A DNA stretch of 35,031 nt from contig JAQSYQ010000004.1 in assembly GCA_029256015.1 (NCBI GenBank), forward strand, positions 1 to 35,031. The letters run 5' to 3'. This document shows, piece by piece, positions 16,301 to 24,227 of the stretch; the first letter of the stretch is position 1, and every line of letters starts with the position of its first letter. The position numbers and the translations under genes are program-made. The DNA is from Gammaproteobacteria bacterium. GTDB lineage: Bacteria > Pseudomonadota > Gammaproteobacteria > Francisellales > CACEW01. The notes below the pieces were generated by a model. It ran no database searches, was not told where the DNA came from, and saw only the letters and a list, made by a program, of their open reading frames with translations.

Positions 16301-16431
16301 TAAGGTTCATCTACATAGGGAAAATAACGGGTTTCCATATGGGTATAGCCAATATAACCAAATACAATTAAAGCCAAGCTCAATACAGTCGCTAATACCG
16401 GGCGTTCTATGCAAATTTCAGAAAGACGCAT
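13369..16431 (-). CDS. RND efflux permease, HAE1/AcrB family
   Basis: The 1020-aa inner-membrane pump subunit has the RND layout: N-terminal MRLSEICIERPVLATVLSLA, a large periplasmic loop, six further segments with the proton-relay Asp pair in GLVVDDAIVVLENI, a second periplasmic loop, and C-terminal segments with GLITKHGILI and RLRPILMT. It would export drugs or lipophilic compounds with the adaptor encoded just upstream and a TolC-like outer-membrane channel not in this window. An open frame extends to 16521, but the ATG at 16431 is one base after the adaptor's TAA (TAAGATG), showing translational coupling, and matches RND starts. The longer start would overlap the adaptor by 90 nt. Confidence 0.96.
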   Translation of the reverse strand: MRLSEICIERPVLATVLSLALIVFGYIGYTHMETRYFPYVDEPYAQVSVHYDGASPDLMESQVTSYLENALINVDGVSSIASTSTYNYSHIYLNFEPGSNMIKEMGDVRTAVSSVTDKLPPDADPAVITSGGVERPVLNIGFMDSQLSPAQIRDYITQAVVPTLLNLPGMGGAWIYGANEYAMRVWLDPQKMAALGVTVMDIQNTLQSNNINFSGGSIQGKDRTHSIVANTQLHTPEQFANLIVRDNNGQIIRLKDVADVELGSSSLQDSPMRINAQPGIDLELRPLNTANPIVVADEAKEVLAHLHSKLPDGMKMLVTYDQSIFLKKAIQESFSTLFEAIILVMLVVFLFLGSIRAALVPIATIPVCVIGVFGVMMICGFSVNVMTLLAIILAIGLVVDDAIVVLENIHRHIEEGLKPMEAAFTGSKEIGFSVIAMTLTLAAVYAPTGFIPGFSATVFREFAFTLAGAVLISGFVALTLSPMMCSRVLMPHEKLSRLELALRKIFHFLNSHYERILSVMLLKRWLVVMSLCVVAMLGYFVYLTVPQSFIPKEDIGYFNVNIQSPPGSTIDYTDGFMRQLEGLYQQTPEILSYASFIFAGSGTDFVTMQPWQNRDLSTDQVIEKLMPAINQIPILIDVSVPDPINYGNNTSGAAVQVHLMTTANDYVDLQKTVDKLVAVFSSYPGMTNVNTSLKFDNQVYNASFKRPQAAGLNVNLQDVADTISVMLAGRHITDIQEGDQMYPVLVQMNIQDLSNFDGFLNNTYVRNADQQMIPLSNLVNLTSGIRQSNLNHYDRMRSADITAEIAPHYDLGQVTRYIQQQLDQNLTSKESYAFDGLIQAYLTSAGTMLSLFALSLVFIYLVLAAQFESFVDPLVILLSVPLCIVGALCTLKLTGGSLNLYTNIGLITLVGLITKHGILITQFANVRLKGGDSLIDAIKHAAVIRLRPILMTTCAMVLGAIPLAFATGPGSVSHQQIGWVIVGGMVFGTFFSLIVVPVAYYILAPFDHKKKEILLRQAFR

Positions 16432-16432
16432 C

Positions 16433-17551
16433 TTAATGCCCCGCGGGTTTATTAGCTTTAGGTGTTTGAGCTTTTGTGACTGAAACTGTATTACTGATAA
16501 TGTTGATTTGGCTGCCGTCAATCAGCTTTTGCTGACCCGCTACCACAATTTGATCACCCGCCTGAATATTGCCGCTAACTTGGGACATATTGTTAGTCAG
16601 CTCTCCCACCTGAACATACACTTTTTGAACATGGCTGCCTACCACTTTAAATACATACTGGCCTGCTATATCAGTCATTAAAGCGACATCCGGCACCATT
16701 AAAAGCTGACGGTTTGGATTAAGAGTATGCTGAATACTGACAAACATACCAGGCAACAGCAGAAAGTCAGGATTGTCGATATTGGCCTGCAAAGTGATGG
16801 TACCGGAATTGGGATCAACCTGGGGCGAAATATAGCTTAAAATTCCTTTAAAATCTTGGTCTGGATAGGCCGATGTTCTTACTGCCACATCTTGACCGAT
16901 TTCAACTTGGGAACGATAAAACACAGGAACCGAATACTGCACCATTAAAGGTGCTTCTTGTACCAACTGTACCACTACCGTGCCTTTAGGCAAAAAGGCG
17001 CCCACGTTATATTGGAAGTCACCTAAAACCCCATCAAATGGAGCGACAAATTTTTTAGCGGCAATCACGTCTTCTTGCTGTGCAACCATGGCTTCGGCTT
17101 TTAATAATTGCGCTTTTTGGCTGTCCAACATTTGCGGCGAAATCGCCCCGGAATCTTTAATGGCCAAAATACGGGAATAGGTGGACTGAGCTAGCTGTAG
17201 GTCTGCCTGATCAGCATTAAGCTGGGCTACATCCGCTCGTGTATCTAGCTCGGCAACTGTGTCCCCGGCTTTTACTCTCTCACCGTTGTTAAAGTAAATT
17301 TTGGAAAGATTACCATCCACTTGGAAACTTAAGCCAATGGATTGAATAGCCTTCATATAACCGACTGCGGTTAATACTTGCGGCACGTTGATCAGGCTGG
17401 CTGTGTCCACCATAACGCTGACGGGGGGAGGAACAATCGATTCAGTTGCTTGAGCTTGATTTCGATATTGGGTGAATTCATACATACCCACTGCAATAAG
17501 CAGTAGGACAATGATTCCAATAATTACTTTCCCCACATTTTTCAAGGCCAC
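16433..17551 (-). CDS. RND pump membrane-fusion (HlyD-type) adaptor
   Basis: The 372-aa periplasmic adaptor has an N-terminal membrane anchor (VIIGIIVLLLIAVGMYEF), a lipoyl/barrel-sandwich segment (VGYMKAIQSIGLSFQVDGNL, then VKAGDTVAEL), a helical hairpin (about 110-160), and beta-barrel and membrane-proximal domains ending in GQQKLIDGSQINI. It bridges the permease at 13369 to an outer-membrane channel. The start is GTG with AGAGGG just upstream. Two genes in tandem form the operon; no outer-membrane partner is adjacent. An inverted repeat with a TACAAT -10 lies 20-50 nt upstream. Confidence 0.95.
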   Translation of the reverse strand: MALKNVGKVIIGIIVLLLIAVGMYEFTQYRNQAQATESIVPPPVSVMVDTASLINVPQVLTAVGYMKAIQSIGLSFQVDGNLSKIYFNNGERVKAGDTVAELDTRADVAQLNADQADLQLAQSTYSRILAIKDSGAISPQMLDSQKAQLLKAEAMVAQQEDVIAAKKFVAPFDGVLGDFQYNVGAFLPKGTVVVQLVQEAPLMVQYSVPVFYRSQVEIGQDVAVRTSAYPDQDFKGILSYISPQVDPNSGTITLQANIDNPDFLLLPGMFVSIQHTLNPNRQLLMVPDVALMTDIAGQYVFKVVGSHVQKVYVQVGELTNNMSQVSGNIQAGDQIVVAGQQKLIDGSQINIISNTVSVTKAQTPKANKPAGH

Positions 17552-17572
17552 AACCCTCTAAGATAAATAGCT

Positions 17573-17599
17573 ATTGTATTCTAAACTATATCCTTAGAA
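17573..17599 (-). promoter_or_regulatory. putative promoter/operator of the first RND operon
   Basis: Minus-strand TACAAT (17578-17573) is a good -10 element 22 nt before the GTG start. Immediately upstream, TTCTAA (17579-17584) and TTAGAA (17594-17599) form a 6-bp inverted repeat spaced by 9 nt, in the place where a repressor would block the promoter. The -35 match is poor. Confidence 0.4.
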
Positions 17600-17610
17600 T
17601 TGCCAGCCAT

Positions 17611-17691
17611 AAGCCCCTCCCTTTAAAAAAGGGAGGTTGGGAGGGATTTTATAAATCCACCCTAGCCCTCCTTTTTCAAAGGAGGGGACTT
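17611..17691. repeat. 81-nt nested palindromic repeat
   Basis: It begins AAGCCCCTCCC and ends GGAGGGGACTT, so the ends are near-complementary. It contains two internal hairpins (CCTCCCTTT/AAAGGGAGG and CCTCCTTT/AAAGGAGG) and an inner pair around TATA. The last base pair of the repeat falls inside the trhO stop codon. This type of purine-arm/pyrimidine-arm palindrome is widely dispersed in bacterial genomes and probably also ends trhO transcription. Confidence 0.75.
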
Positions 17692-18412
17692 ATTGTTGTA
17701 TTTTTTGAGCCGGGGAAAGCTCGGGGGTGACTCCGCGTCTTTCGTCAAAAACGAAGCAGTCTCCTTGATAGTAGGCTTTTCCGCAGCGTTCAAAGTAATT
17801 TAAAATGCCGCCTTCCAGCTGATAGACTTCTTTAAATCCTGCTTTGATGGCTACCGGAGAGGCTTTTTCACAGCGAATTCCACCCGTGCAAAACATCACT
17901 AAAGGCTTCTCTTTATCAAGCTCAGCCTGTTCAATTCTTTGCGGGAATTCTTTGAACTCTTTTAAATGGAAATCCACCGCATTTTCAAAAGTACCCATTT
18001 CAACTTCATAGTCATTGCGGGTATCGATTAAATTGAACTCCTTGCCTTCCTCTAACCATTTTTTCAATTGTTCAGGGGATAAATTAGGGGCGGTAAATTC
18101 AGCGGGATTGACCCAGTCAGCTCCAGGCACGAGGCTTTTCTTTAATTTAACGAATATGCGTCTAAAAGGCTGGTTTTCTGATAAGCTTTCTTTAAATTTC
18201 ATATCAGCAAATCGTGCATCTGAGCGCAAAAAATCCCCAAAAGCATCGATGGCTTCACGGGTTCCTGCCAACATAATATTGGTGCCTTCCGGGCTAAAGA
18301 CCACCGTCCCCTTTAAGCCAAGCTCAATCAGCTTTTGCTTGAAACTTGCCTGTAACGATTCGATATCGCTCAATTCAACAAATTTGTAGGTAGAAATATT
18401 AACAATTTGCAT
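17690..18412 (-). CDS. trhO: rhodanese-type tRNA uridine 5-hydroxylase TrhO
   Basis: TrhO (YceA in E. coli) uses O2 to hydroxylate U34 of several tRNAs, the first step to 5-methoxyuridine or cmo5U. The 240-aa protein has the N-terminal acylphosphatase-like domain (VFSPEGTNIMLAG) and a rhodanese domain with the active-site loop CTGGIRC (Cys175, Cys181), followed by YQLEGGILNYFERCG and the family tail YQGDCFVFDERRGV. It is shorter than the E. coli protein (350 aa), ending soon after the rhodanese domain, as in many family members. The start is supported by AAAGGAGG. A palindromic repeat overlaps its stop codon. Confidence 0.93.
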   Translation of the reverse strand: MQIVNISTYKFVELSDIESLQASFKQKLIELGLKGTVVFSPEGTNIMLAGTREAIDAFGDFLRSDARFADMKFKESLSENQPFRRIFVKLKKSLVPGADWVNPAEFTAPNLSPEQLKKWLEEGKEFNLIDTRNDYEVEMGTFENAVDFHLKEFKEFPQRIEQAELDKEKPLVMFCTGGIRCEKASPVAIKAGFKEVYQLEGGILNYFERCGKAYYQGDCFVFDERRGVTPELSPAQKIQQ

Positions 18413-18436
18413 CGCCGCCTCCTTTGGATGGCGGCA

Positions 18437-18445
18437 TTATACCAC
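18437..18445 (-). promoter_or_regulatory. extended -10 promoter of trhO
   Basis: On the minus strand TGGTATAAT gives a perfect -10 hexamer with the TGN extension, about 25 nt before the trhO ATG. No convincing -35 is seen, as usual for extended -10 promoters. Confidence 0.5.
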
Positions 18446-18460
18446 AAGAGATGCAGGAAT

Positions 18461-18946
18461 CTATTCAGCCTTAAAATACCGATATAAGTATGTCCCATTG
18501 CGACCTATTGACATTCCGGTGACCAGACCTGAAATAGCCAGTGCCGTTGGTCCAAACCAACTGGAAGAAGAAGTCCCAGTGGCTTCTACCGCATTAACGG
18601 CAAATTCCACAACAAAAATAAGCAGTAACAGCAAAAGCATGCTCCAATCACCGGGAATGCTAATGATGGCTTGGTCACGGTCTACTGTAATTTTGGCATT
18701 TCTTTTATGGAGGTAACCCAGGTAAATTCCCAAAGCTATGGCTGCAGCCCAACAGGGACCTGACAGCCAAGTAAGCTCTGGTGAGCCATCTAAGTTATTG
18801 AGTGACATTAAAATAAAAATGGCAGGCAATATAAATAAACGCTGAACTTTCATACTGCGCGCGTAGCATTGTTTAATACCGATATAAAGCAGAAAGAGAA
18901 ATAAGGGATAGACCCATATCGGAATATAAGACCAAGAATTTTGCAT
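18461..18946 (-). CDS. small integral membrane protein, DUF6622-like
   Basis: The 161-aa protein has about five hydrophobic segments: near 8-25, 35-48, 62-80, 98-118 and 128-146. It starts with WSYIPIWVYPLFLFLLYIG, has a small polar loop (HKRNAKITVDRDQ), and ends with GLVTGMSIGRNGTYLYRYF. The pattern recalls DUF6622-type membrane proteins of unknown function, but I cannot confirm the family. Its ribosome site (AAGGATA) is buried in a 9-bp inverted repeat directly upstream, which suggests translation control. It lies between the glucoamylase and trhO on the same strand. Confidence 0.7.
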   Translation of the reverse strand: MQNSWSYIPIWVYPLFLFLLYIGIKQCYARSMKVQRLFILPAIFILMSLNNLDGSPELTWLSGPCWAAAIALGIYLGYLHKRNAKITVDRDQAIISIPGDWSMLLLLLLIFVVEFAVNAVEATGTSSSSWFGPTALAISGLVTGMSIGRNGTYLYRYFKAE

Positions 18947-18950
18947 CGCT

Positions 18951-18977
18951 TATCCTTAAACAGTTTTCTTAAGGATA
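18951..18977 (-). promoter_or_regulatory. hairpin sequestering the ribosome-binding site
   Basis: TATCCTTAA (18951-18959) and TTAAGGATA (18969-18977) form a perfect 9-bp inverted repeat with a 9-nt loop, ending four bases before the ATG at 18946. In the message the Shine-Dalgarno AAGGATA is the 3' arm, so the stem would hide it. It may also help to end the glucoamylase transcript, although no T-run follows. Confidence 0.5.
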
Positions 18978-19010
18978 GATTAAACCTTACAAACTGCCAA
19001 AACTTGTACT

Positions 19011-20480
19011 TTAGGAAGCACTCCTGACCTGCATAGCCGTCAATACACTGACATAACTCCAGGTAAGATCTTTGGCGCTGACTTGGTCACCGCTCACCCT
19101 ATCCACCTGCTCTGAAAAATGCAGACAGTCGTTTTCATTATAACAGTCAGCATAGTCCTTGCTGGTATTGAGAAAAGCATCACCCTGATTGATTAAGTCT
19201 TGCCTTAATGCATAAAACTCGGCCGGATTATCAGCTTTTGTCAGGGTCATTCCGCTTCTTAAATTAAACTCAGGGGCTATCTGCCTGAAAAAATAAATAT
19301 TGTAAGGGGTGATGGTGAGTGCACCTTTGGCCTGTAGCCTATCCGCTACAGTATAGTAAAACTGGGCCATAGCATCCGTGGCAATAAACCAAGGATTACC
19401 GTAAAGAAACTGATTTCCATCATATTTATCGCTGACATAACGCCCAAGCATCGGTGCATTGGCATTTTGTAAGTTAACAAAATATAGATTTTCAAACAGA
19501 ACTCGAGTGAAAAAGGCTGAACTTAGCATTTTGTCGCTATCTGGAGCAAAAGGGTCATCGAGCTTACCGGTATCACCCATCAAAGCCCCTAGCAGCACTG
19601 AAATATTCACACTTCCGCCTTTAAATTGCTGCTGTTTTAGGCCTTCTGAATAATAACCTTCCCCAGGGTTCCAATGTTTGCTTAATAGGCTTTCTATGCC
19701 TTTTACTTGAGATTGGTAATAGGCTGCAAGCTTGGTATTACCAAGACTTGTTTCATAATCCGCCCCCATTATTAAGGCTTTGCGCTGTACCATTTCAGTG
19801 AAAAAGTTCTGGTCCATCGATTCTTCCCACAAACTATAGGAAGGCCTGTTCCAGTTTTTTGCCACAAAATTGAGGTCTTTTTCAATCAAAATTCTCACAT
19901 TGTCTTGATTGGTATGGGTCCATTGCGGCTCCTTGGCTTGTATAAAGGTATAGTTAATATGCATTAAAGCAATTGCCTGTAAAGCCGGGCCGTCATATTG
20001 AGGCCGAGACCATTTCCCATCCCAAATGCTGCCGTTGATATTGTAAATGGGCTCGCCCAAAGTGCTGACTCCGGAATGAATGGGTTTTTGGCCCTGAGTG
20101 ACATTCACCCAATTAATATAGTTCAGCATGTAGTTTTTTAATTTGGCCTGTTCTTTGTTATTAGGAGCGTGCTGATACAGAGTGGCTACCTCATCCATCA
20201 CAATGGCGCTGTCCCTGACCCAAGAAAGCATATAGTCCATGCTAAATTCATTTGAAGGAGTAGAAGGAGAAGCAATGACCGCTCCCGCTTTGGATTGCAT
20301 AAGACTATTAGAAGTGGGTTTGGAAAGAACGTTATTTTGAGTGGCGATATTGTCTAATAAATGAGATTGAATCGTATCAAGCTCATCCTTGGAAAATGGC
20401 GGGCTAGCAGCAAATAAGCTCGCCGGAATGAGCAATATTATGATAAGGGCTGTCAAAAAACGATGCAGATACGGTTTCAT
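19011..20480 (-). CDS. secreted GH15 glucoamylase, GamA-like
   Basis: The enzyme should release glucose from the non-reducing ends of starch or glycogen. The 489-aa precursor has a Sec signal peptide (residues 1-24, cleavage near SLFA-ASP) and the GH15 (alpha/alpha)6 barrel motifs in order: SWVRDSA (86-92), NINGSIWDGKWSRPQYDGPA, SLWEES with general acid Glu219, GNPWF, and HFSEQVDR with general base Glu457 followed by SAKDLTWSY. Both catalytic acids are present. L. pneumophila GamA, a type II-secreted, eukaryote-like glucoamylase active during infection of amoebae, is the nearest known comparator. The start has AGGAG nine bases upstream. It may be co-transcribed with the gene at 20550 (69-nt gap). 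Confidence 0.93.
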   Translation of the reverse strand: MKPYLHRFLTALIIILLIPASLFAASPPFSKDELDTIQSHLLDNIATQNNVLSKPTSNSLMQSKAGAVIASPSTPSNEFSMDYMLSWVRDSAIVMDEVATLYQHAPNNKEQAKLKNYMLNYINWVNVTQGQKPIHSGVSTLGEPIYNINGSIWDGKWSRPQYDGPALQAIALMHINYTFIQAKEPQWTHTNQDNVRILIEKDLNFVAKNWNRPSYSLWEESMDQNFFTEMVQRKALIMGADYETSLGNTKLAAYYQSQVKGIESLLSKHWNPGEGYYSEGLKQQQFKGGSVNISVLLGALMGDTGKLDDPFAPDSDKMLSSAFFTRVLFENLYFVNLQNANAPMLGRYVSDKYDGNQFLYGNPWFIATDAMAQFYYTVADRLQAKGALTITPYNIYFFRQIAPEFNLRSGMTLTKADNPAEFYALRQDLINQGDAFLNTSKDYADCYNENDCLHFSEQVDRVSGDQVSAKDLTWSYVSVLTAMQVRSAS

Positions 20481-20549
20481 AGATTACTCCTGAACAGTAT
20501 CGGTACCCTATCAGGATATCGCTTTTTGGCAGCCTAAGTAAGCTTGTTA

Positions 20550-22901
20550 TTATGGTGCGGGCGCAGGGGCAGGTGCTGCTGTTCCAGCTCCAGCTGCTGC
20601 CTCTCTTCCCCACAAACGCCATCCTCCAGCAGCTTTGGCTGCAGCTGCCGCACGCTCAGCGGCCTCCGCACGATAGCCAGGAAGAGACTGTTCAATAAGC
20701 ATTTTGCCATCTGCCGCCGAAGCACCCAACCTGTCAAAGTTTAATCCAAGCGCTGCTTGAGTGACCGCTGCAAATATCCTGACTTTCATAGTATAGGGAT
20801 AAGCAATAGCGGCGTTAGAAGTAACAATATTATCCCTTCTTCCAAAATAAAAATGCTCAGGATCGTATCCCTCTAAAGAGTGTTTAGCAAGAATGCATTC
20901 AGGCCTTGCATCATTACCTATTCTGTAAATTTTTCTATGAAATATTTTATTATAGGTTCCATAAAGGTTGAGCCTATATGCTAAAGTGGCCGATTTTGGC
21001 CAAGCTATAGCCAAATCCGGAAGGTGATGCTGATCTGCATCGTTATTAAAAGCCGGCGGCAAAGGAGGAATTGCTGCTGCAGGGGCGGGAACCACAGGCC
21101 CTACCGCAGGAGCAGCCGGGGGCGGAACAACATGAGCGCTGAAGTAAAGTCGGCTTGCTTTTGCTGGCAGCCTTATTGGGAAATAATCGGACTCAAACTG
21201 ACGTTTATACCATACTTTATCCTCTATCCTTAAATCATGAACAGAATGCAAAGCCTTTCCTGCCCGCTTTTGAAGTTCTTTTCTTATGGTTTCAATTAAT
21301 TGGGCAATTCTACCCCCATCTGCTATCGCTCTCTTGATTCCACCTGCATTATCTCTTGTATTAAAAACGTCGCTTTTAACTTCAACGAGAGCCTGTGCAA
21401 GATAGTCAATAATTTGTTTTAAATATCCATATAAATAAGCAAGTCTAAGATTATGCGGGTCTTGGTCCAGAGCATCAGGATCAGCGCTGCTTTCATCGAT
21501 AGCTGCTCTCATATCTCTGTGGAAGTCTCTGGTGACATAGCATAATACCGCTTTATTTCTAAGCTCTAATATTTGTGCTATCAGCTGATTTGCTTCATTC
21601 ACCCCGTTATAAAGATAATTAACTCTATTTAGAGGAATACCGGTATTGAGTAAAATATTGCGATAATCATCTAAGGTATAATCAATAGGAGTAGCAGACT
21701 GAGCCAGTCCGTCTGCTAAAAATTTAGCTATCTGGTCATTTAGCTCACCGAGGTCCTTGGGTTGAATATTGGTAATGACTCCAGCTCGAACCCCATCGGT
21801 TAAGATAGTGATTTTACCATTAGATTCTTTGAATACCTGGTCAAGTTCATGATGGCCTTTAACTGATAGCTCACCGACTGGATCACCTTTTAACCCAAAA
21901 GAAGCGTCTTGAGAAGTTTTCTTGGTCAATTCATGACGATCCATGGTAATTAATGCTACCAATTGTCGACCGACTCGCATTTCCTTAACGTAGCGGTCTC
22001 CAAACATGGAATGGAACGACCTCATGTTCGCCTCGCCCACTCCCGCTAGGGCCGCATCTTGGGAAGCTCTGGCAGCTGCAACCGCATTATTCAGATTTGT
22101 TTGTGCGGTTGCTTCTATTCCAGTTAGCCTTTGCAGCTCAGCTTGCAGTGGAGCGATTTTTGCATTTTCTACATTATATTTAGTTAATGCCGCTGCTGCT
22201 TTGGCCTGAGCCTCTGTAGCTGCTTTAGTCGCCTCGGGAGTTCCCAAATTGCCTGCCGCTTGTTGTGCTGCGGCCGCTAGAGCTGCAGCCTCATTACTTG
22301 TATTAAGTAAACTTGCAACTTCAGTCTGTTTATCTGTTAGCTTTTTCTGAGCCGCTGATTTAGCGGCGCTAGCTTCGGTATGCTCTCTTTTTCTTGTTTC
22401 TACTGCTTCTAAATCGGCTTCAACTGTACCGACAAGCATACCCAATGCTCTTTTTGCTTCTATGTTCAATGCCGGGACATCTGCAAGAGGTTGAGAAGCG
22501 CTCTCAATGTTTCTAACCAATAAAACATAGTATAAAGTTCTGGCATCCACTCGAGTTTCTTTACTGGCCGAAGCCTCTAAAGATAAGCCTAGCTCTTTAA
22601 TTTTGGTAGTAAGTTCTAAAGACCCGCTTAAAACCCTATGCATTTCAGCAACAGATTCAAAAGCATATAGCCTATATGTACCATGATTTTCAGTTATGTG
22701 CCGAGCCGCCCCATCTGCCAATGCAGCCGCCCACGTCACTTCAGGAGCAGCAGCTCCAGCGGCTGGAGCTGGAGCCGGTGCTGGCGCCGGGATTGGGGCA
22801 GGGGCTCCCACTGTTCGGAGCGGATTTAATCTAATTGCAATAGATTTTTCTTGCTGATGAATAGAGCTATAGCCTTCGCCTAGAACATTGAGACCGTTCA
22901 T
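20550..22901 (-). CDS. 783-aa multi-domain protein, candidate secreted effector
   Basis: Not recognised as a whole. Proline/alanine-rich linkers divide it: residues 33-53, about 617-645, and the C-terminal tail (PAPAPAP ends the protein). Residues 155-285 are an Ala/Glu/Gln-rich coiled coil. Just after it, FGDRYVKEMRVGRQLVALI (300-318), followed by a KITILTDG strand and a DYTLDDY segment, resembles the signature of MACPF-like pore-forming proteins, but the match is weak. There is no signal peptide, and no membrane helix is evident. The start is well supported by AGGAG. Strong PA bias in an AT-rich genome and the neighbouring effector-like gene suggest a type IVB-secreted host-interaction protein. 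This is inference. Confidence 0.8.
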   Translation of the reverse strand: MNGLNVLGEGYSSIHQQEKSIAIRLNPLRTVGAPAPIPAPAPAPAPAAGAAAPEVTWAAALADGAARHITENHGTYRLYAFESVAEMHRVLSGSLELTTKIKELGLSLEASASKETRVDARTLYYVLLVRNIESASQPLADVPALNIEAKRALGMLVGTVEADLEAVETRKREHTEASAAKSAAQKKLTDKQTEVASLLNTSNEAAALAAAAQQAAGNLGTPEATKAATEAQAKAAAALTKYNVENAKIAPLQAELQRLTGIEATAQTNLNNAVAAARASQDAALAGVGEANMRSFHSMFGDRYVKEMRVGRQLVALITMDRHELTKKTSQDASFGLKGDPVGELSVKGHHELDQVFKESNGKITILTDGVRAGVITNIQPKDLGELNDQIAKFLADGLAQSATPIDYTLDDYRNILLNTGIPLNRVNYLYNGVNEANQLIAQILELRNKAVLCYVTRDFHRDMRAAIDESSADPDALDQDPHNLRLAYLYGYLKQIIDYLAQALVEVKSDVFNTRDNAGGIKRAIADGGRIAQLIETIRKELQKRAGKALHSVHDLRIEDKVWYKRQFESDYFPIRLPAKASRLYFSAHVVPPPAAPAVGPVVPAPAAAIPPLPPAFNNDADQHHLPDLAIAWPKSATLAYRLNLYGTYNKIFHRKIYRIGNDARPECILAKHSLEGYDPEHFYFGRRDNIVTSNAAIAYPYTMKVRIFAAVTQAALGLNFDRLGASAADGKMLIEQSLPGYRAEAAERAAAAAKAAGGWRLWGREAAAGAGTAAPAPAPAP

Positions 22902-23011
22902 AAATTCTCCTGGTTTTATTAGTAAGAATTAAACCGTCCATGTTATAGGCTGAATGTTGTAATGCCGCTTTTTTGGTGCCTATCGACAACTCCAAAAAAC
23001 AAGTACACGGC

Positions 23012-23112
23012 AAAATTATCATGTAAAATTTTGACTGTCAAACCTCAGAAGACTAACAGAAGAAGCAAACTCCAGCTTGACCTTATATAGAAAAGGCGAT
23101 AGGAAGTTTGCT
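23012..23112. other. inverted repeats between two effector-like genes
   Basis: The 232-nt gap 22902-23133 has no gene. It contains CAAAATT/AATTTTG near 23012-23034 and AGCAAACT (23064-23071) with AGTTTGCT (23105-23112). The first could act as a terminator or leader hairpin. A TATAAC -10-like element lies near 22940 on the minus strand for the 783-aa gene, without a good -35. Confidence 0.3.
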
Positions 23113-23133
23113 CTAAAAAGATAACTGCGTTTA

Positions 23134-24192
23134 TTATCGCCCAGGGGCTTTAATCGCGCTTTCTATCGCTTTTTCAGCTCTTATAAGCGTATTAGTCGTA
23201 GCTGTATTAAAGAATGAAAAACAACTACCTGTTTGGGCCTTATTGATAAGCAGCGGGATAAAAGCACAAACCGCGCTTGCTACCGTTAATAAGAAGTTAG
23301 CTAGAACGGGCAATACATCCGCGTGCCGGGTAAATTTAGCTTTATTATCAGCGATGACCCTATGGCAATCTGCTTTGAACGCTGCGGCCTTTAACTGACT
23401 CATGCGCCCGATTGTCCCTATTGCCTGCTTTTGGTCTCTTTCATAGTCGTCAATTTTTGTATTAATCGCTTCTTCAACCAGTCTTAGTTCATGTGCCTTT
23501 TTGGCATAGCCATCCAATCCCAAAGCATTGGATTTATGAGCAATAGCTTCCACTGCCACCCTTAACGAAGCAATTTGGTCTTCTAGCTGTAATAAAGCCT
23601 GCTGTTGTTCTACGTGCAAATATTTGGCAACCGCTAAAGCATCCTGGCTGGCACAATTGCGTTCATAAAGCTCTTTTAAAGAAGTAGCATTCACTAGAAG
23701 CGGGCCTGTTAAATCACTATAACCCTCGATACCATCCATAAGCCCTTCCAAGGCAGACTCAAAAGGATCAAGCAAAGCTAGGCAATGCTTATTAAAATCT
23801 TGAGCGTAGTCTTGATTAAAATTACCCGTGTTTTGGATAAAGACCATTTGCTTGAGAAGATAAACATTAATAGCCTCTTCTAAGTCTAATCGATGGCTAT
23901 TTGATAAACGCAAATTATTAATAAATGCAAAAATATCAGGCTTAATCGCTTCTCTTGCAAACTTCATTTGATCTAATTGGTGCTTAATCATTGCATGAAC
24001 TTCTTGAAATGCCGCTTCAAAATTTTCACCATAAGCTTCTGCATCAGCAATCACCAAGCGCAGCAAATCGATAGCATTTGCAATAATTACAGCTTCAGGC
24101 CGATGATGATAAGCGATGAGCTCTTTTCTATAACTTTCATAATCTCCAATAAACTCATTCGCTTTAGCAATCCTTTGCTCGAAATTATGCAT
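23134..24192 (-). CDS. candidate Dot/Icm effector with C-terminal membrane segment
   Basis: The 352-aa protein is nearly all alpha-helical with coiled-coil stretches (about 180-280, rich in Gln, Glu and Ala). A single hydrophobic segment at residues 293-317 (VLPVLANFLLTVASAVCAFI) is followed by a polar tail (TGSCFSFFNTATTNT) ending in AIKAPGR. This layout, a helical body then LANxLL and a tG-x-FF-n-T segment near the C-terminus, is common among Legionella effector-like proteins. The ATG at 24192 has GGAGG six bases upstream; a longer frame from 24228 would begin inside a PmrA-type box. That box (24228-24247) is strong support for effector status. No enzymatic domain is recognised. Confidence 0.8.
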   Translation of the reverse strand: MHNFEQRIAKANEFIGDYESYRKELIAYHHRPEAVIIANAIDLLRLVIADAEAYGENFEAAFQEVHAMIKHQLDQMKFAREAIKPDIFAFINNLRLSNSHRLDLEEAINVYLLKQMVFIQNTGNFNQDYAQDFNKHCLALLDPFESALEGLMDGIEGYSDLTGPLLVNATSLKELYERNCASQDALAVAKYLHVEQQQALLQLEDQIASLRVAVEAIAHKSNALGLDGYAKKAHELRLVEEAINTKIDDYERDQKQAIGTIGRMSQLKAAAFKADCHRVIADNKAKFTRHADVLPVLANFLLTVASAVCAFIPLLINKAQTGSCFSFFNTATTNTLIRAEKAIESAIKAPGR

Positions 24193-24227
24193 AGTTCCTC
24201 CATAGTTGAGGACCATGTTAGCAAACA

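Noticed and set aside
16432..16521. Longer N-terminus for the first RND permease
   Set aside because: The additional 30 residues would overlap the adaptor gene and are unlike RND starts; the ATG at 16431 is coupled to the adaptor stop.
20404..22209. Several open frames overlapping the 783-aa gene on both strands
   Set aside because: They are low-complexity shadows of the Ala/Pro-rich coding sequence without ribosome sites.
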